DNA of 45,696 nt from Bacteroidia bacterium (GTDB lineage: Bacteria; Bacteroidota; Bacteroidia; Bacteroidales; GWA2-32-17): contig JACREQ010000090.1 of assembly GCA_016218155.1 (NCBI GenBank), forward strand, positions 1 through 45,696, written 5' to 3'. The notes under the pieces are model-generated. The model saw only the letters and a list, made by a program, of their open reading frames with translations, ran no database searches and had not been told where the DNA came from. A program made the position numbers and the translations under genes. Below are positions 43,441 through 45,696 of the stretch, piece by piece (the first letter of the stretch is position 1; the number at the start of each line of letters is the position of its first letter).

Positions 43441-44256
43441 TTATAATGTAAAAATTACAGGTTGAGATATTTTCACTTTTACGTTATTTCCACCTTGTAC
43501 ACCTGGTTTAAATTTCGGAAGATTTTCAATTATTTTTTTAGCTTCAATATCCAAATAATGATTAACTCCTTCAGAAACTGAAACAGACTCAACATTTCCT
43601 TCCTCATTAACAATAAATCCAACCAATACTTTTCCTACTAATTGTTTTTCTTTTATATATTTAATTTCCTTTATCTTGGACAATATATAATTATTGAGAT
43701 CAATTGAACTTTTAAGATCATCATTTGTTTTAAGAAACAAAGGTTTTTTATCTACTTTATAAAAAAGATAATAACGAATTCCATTTTCATCATATAACTT
43801 AAAATCTTCTTTACGGTTTCCATTTTCATAAATTCCTTCCTCTTTAATCTTACCATTAGGATACCAAAGTGTATAATTGCCATGATATTCACCTGCAACA
43901 TAATTATGTTCACCTGATTTTTGCCCATTTAAATAAAAATTTGTAAAAAGACCATCAATTTGCCCCATTTTATAATTGCCGATTGCTGATTTTTGCCCAT
44001 TTCTATACCAATAAATTGAACTTCCTGTTTTACTACCATTCTTCAGGCTAACAATCTGTTGCTTCTCACCGGTTATATAATAATCCTCTTGTTGACCGGT
44101 ATAATTTACATCTACTTTTCTTATTCTATAAAAAGAAGCTAGCTCTTTTGAACATTGTTGCCAATCAAGATCAAAGTAGATTGTATCAATTTTTTGCGAA
44201 AATAACAGATTGCCATTTAATAATAAAATAACAATAATTACATTACATTTACTCAT
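43441..44256 (-). CDS. Exported MORN-repeat protein with TonB-like C-terminal domain
   Basis: This 271-aa protein has a signal peptide (NVIIVILLLNGNLLFSQ). Four to five MORN-like units follow (about 80-165), with patterns such as YWYRNGQKSAIGNYKMGQI, FYLNGQKSGEHNY and WYPNGKIKEEGIYENG. The C-terminal ~80 residues match a TonB C-terminal domain (VGKVLVGFIVNEEGNVESV, LDIEAKKIIENLPKFKPG). MORN units of this kind resemble those called YwqK-like, which have been labelled antitoxins by annotation transfer; there is no toxin here. With no N-terminal TonB membrane/proline-rich region, it is not a classical TonB. Its ATG overlaps the stop of the upstream paralogue in ATGA, so they are coupled. Confidence 0.82.
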   Translation of the reverse strand: MSKCNVIIVILLLNGNLLFSQKIDTIYFDLDWQQCSKELASFYRIRKVDVNYTGQQEDYYITGEKQQIVSLKNGSKTGSSIYWYRNGQKSAIGNYKMGQIDGLFTNFYLNGQKSGEHNYVAGEYHGNYTLWYPNGKIKEEGIYENGNRKEDFKLYDENGIRYYLFYKVDKKPLFLKTNDDLKSSIDLNNYILSKIKEIKYIKEKQLVGKVLVGFIVNEEGNVESVSVSEGVNHYLDIEAKKIIENLPKFKPGVQGGNNVKVKISQPVIFTL

Positions 44257-45002
44257 TTTAAACTTTTCTTAAATTCTACCTTCGCCACAGTTCTAATTTT
44301 AACACATTTACCATCCTTAACTGCAGGATTAAATTTAGGCATGTTTTTAACAATTCTGATTGCTTCTTTGTCTAAGAAATAATTTACCTCATCATATATT
44401 GCCACATCAACTACTTTTCCTTGTTCAGTAATTGTATAATATACTTTTATAACACCCTGTATATCATTTAGTTTTGACCACTTGAATAATTGAGCGTGCT
44501 TATTCAAATATTTTTTAATTGCATCGTAAGAATCTTTTTTACTATTTGTATTTTCAAAAAAAGGGTATTTTTCAACTTGTACTAAGGAATATATAATTTT
44601 ACCACTTTCATTATAGTGCTTATCATTATCATTTCCTATTCCTTTTTCATAAATCTCTTCACTTTGAATTATTCCATTTGGATACCATCGAATTAGCTTT
44701 CCATCAAGAAGACCATTTTTATAACTTCCCTCTATTGCCTTTTGTCCATTTTTATACCACCAAGTAGCAGGTCCGGAATAACTTCCGTTAAGAATACTCT
44801 TTACAGAATACTTTTGACCAGTCCATACAAATACTGTTTCAATTCCACTATAATTACTATCCAAATTATTAACCTTATAAAAGTATGAAATATCTTTAGA
44901 GCATTCCTCAAACCATTTATCTATATATGAAGTATCAATAGATTGTGAAAATATAACAGAAGTGAATAACATTAAAATCGTAGTTAAAACTGAAGTCTTC
45001 AT
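44253..45002 (-). CDS. Exported MORN/TonB-C protein, tandem paralogue
   Basis: I chose ATG 45002 (MKTSVLTTILMLFTSVIFSQ, a signal peptide) over an in-frame start at 45038. The 249-aa product has the same layout as its downstream neighbour. Both begin the mature part with a short acidic, Trp-containing segment (KWFEECSKDISYFYKVNNLDSNY). MORN-like units follow (WWYKNGQKAIEGSYKNGLLD, RWYPNGIIQSEEIYEKG), then a TonB-like C-terminal domain (VIKVYYTITEQGKVVDVAIY, LDKEAIRIVKNMPKFNPAV). The pair arose by duplication. Probably periplasmic; the role is unknown, and a link to envelope energy transfer is only suggested by the TonB-like end. Confidence 0.82.
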   Translation of the reverse strand: MKTSVLTTILMLFTSVIFSQSIDTSYIDKWFEECSKDISYFYKVNNLDSNYSGIETVFVWTGQKYSVKSILNGSYSGPATWWYKNGQKAIEGSYKNGLLDGKLIRWYPNGIIQSEEIYEKGIGNDNDKHYNESGKIIYSLVQVEKYPFFENTNSKKDSYDAIKKYLNKHAQLFKWSKLNDIQGVIKVYYTITEQGKVVDVAIYDEVNYFLDKEAIRIVKNMPKFNPAVKDGKCVKIRTVAKVEFKKSLK

Positions 45003-45137
45003 CAATCTAGTTATATAATTTTTTGTAATAATATACAAAAATTATTTAGAATTAAAATAATAACAAAAGTAATAAATGATTAAAATTATACAAACTTCAA
45101 ATAATTAATTAATAAACCACAGTTAATATTTTTTTTT

Positions 45138-45145
45138 TAAATTTG
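45138..45145 (+). promoter_or_regulatory. -7 element before the thioredoxin-like gene
   Basis: TAAATTTG matches TAnnTTTG and lies 20 bases before the ATG at 45166. No clear -33 element is seen in the A/T-rich sequence upstream. Confidence 0.4.
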
Positions 45146-45165
45146 TTAACTAAAAAAAAGAAAGA

Positions 45166-45696
45166 ATGAAATTCAAAATCCTAACAATTAGTTTAATTTA
45201 TATATTTAGCATAAGTATTGCACAAAATAAGAATATACAATTTGAAACAGGTTCATTTGCCGATTTAAAAGCAAAAGCACAAAAAGAGAATAAACTTATT
45301 TTTATTGATGCATACACAGTTTGGTGCGGACCATGTAAATGGATGGCAAAAAATATTTTTACCAATGATACAGTAGCCGATTTCTATAATTCAAAGTTTA
45401 TAAACGCACAAATTGACATGGAAAAAGGTGAAGGAGTTGAAATAGCCAAGCTTTACAATGTACATTGTTATCCGAGTTTATTATATATTGATGGTGATGG
45501 CAAATTAATACACCGGGGAGCAGGATCATCAAATGCACAAAGGTTTATTAATCTTGGAGAAAATTCTTTAATTCCTGAAAAAACATTTTCCCGATTTGAA
45601 AGCCAGTACGAATCAAAAAGAACTGATGCAAAATTTTTATCTGAATATTTATATGCAATTTCTGAAACCTGTTTGCCATATAAAGATGTTTTAGCA
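45166..45696 (+). CDS. Exported thioredoxin-like protein, partial (cut by window end)
   Basis: The frame opens at ATG 45166 with a signal peptide (MKFKILTISLIYIFSISIAQ) and continues without a stop to the last base; 177 codons are visible. A thioredoxin-fold domain follows (about 25-140) with redox motif WCGPCK (C54, C57) in IFIDAYTVWCGPCKWMAK and a cis-proline region CYPSLLYIDGDG. It is of the DUF255/thioredoxin-7-like type used in periplasmic disulfide exchange. The remaining visible part (TFSRFESQYESKRTDAKFL) begins a helical, possibly TPR-like C-terminal region. Substrate unknown. Divergent from the MORN gene pair. Confidence 0.88.
   Translation, partial: MKFKILTISLIYIFSISIAQNKNIQFETGSFADLKAKAQKENKLIFIDAYTVWCGPCKWMAKNIFTNDTVADFYNSKFINAQIDMEKGEGVEIAKLYNVHCYPSLLYIDGDGKLIHRGAGSSNAQRFINLGENSLIPEKTFSRFESQYESKRTDAKFLSEYLYAISETCLPYKDVLA

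Noticed and set aside
43441-45002. MORN genes as antitoxins of a toxin-antitoxin system (YwqK label)
   Set aside because: Both have signal peptides and TonB-like ends, and no toxin gene is adjacent.

Overview
The window looks like a chromosome segment of a low-GC member of the Bacteroidota. The evidence is: type IX secretion (T9SS) C-terminal sorting domains of both type A and type B, SprB-like adhesin repeats, CHU_C-type (gliding-motility-associated) C-termini, promoters of the TTTG-N19/20-TAnnTTTG type, and a Bacteroidota-style tyrosine recombinase. The order cannot be fixed from the sequence.

Region 1 (1-9694) is an accessory island next to a tRNA-Ser(UGA) gene. At its left edge are two translationally coupled small membrane proteins on the minus strand. 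A five-gene plus-strand operon (581-7871) follows, driven by a consensus promoter: dndC, dndD, a DndE domain fused to a HerA/FtsK-like ATPase, a GHKL (MORC/Hsp90-like) ATPase, and a 310-aa protein with a methyltransferase-like Rossmann outline. The genes overlap or abut, so they probably act as one unit. The first three should perform DNA phosphorothioation. The last two sit where a restriction module would be expected, but they are not DndFGH, SspE or any partner I recognise. No DndA, DndB or DndFGH is present. A small HTH protein and a tyrosine recombinase close the island against the tRNA 3' end. TGAAAAT motif clusters lie at both the left edge and the recombinase edge.

Region 2 (9695-20600) is ordinary chromosome: tRNA-Ser, an HU protein, a TrmH-type RNA methyltransferase, a secreted subtilisin-like protease, a LytTR response regulator, a class III aminotransferase, a secreted protein of unknown function, a receiver domain with a C-terminal membrane anchor, htpG, and a small membrane protein.

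Region 3 (20900-33210) holds two giant surface proteins (2026 and 1735 aa). They share a module order of PPC-like sandwich, Ig-like domain and SprB repeats, but end in different T9SS sorting signals. The first is preceded by a small secreted protein in the same operon.

Region 4 (33215-45696) carries a bifunctional RelA/SpoT protein, a fibronectin-like T9SS protein behind a pair of M16 peptidases (one active, one lacking the zinc site), a membrane protein of unknown function, gcvP, two tandem MORN/TonB-C proteins, and the start of a secreted thioredoxin-like protein cut by the window end. Strong intrinsic terminators separate most convergent units.
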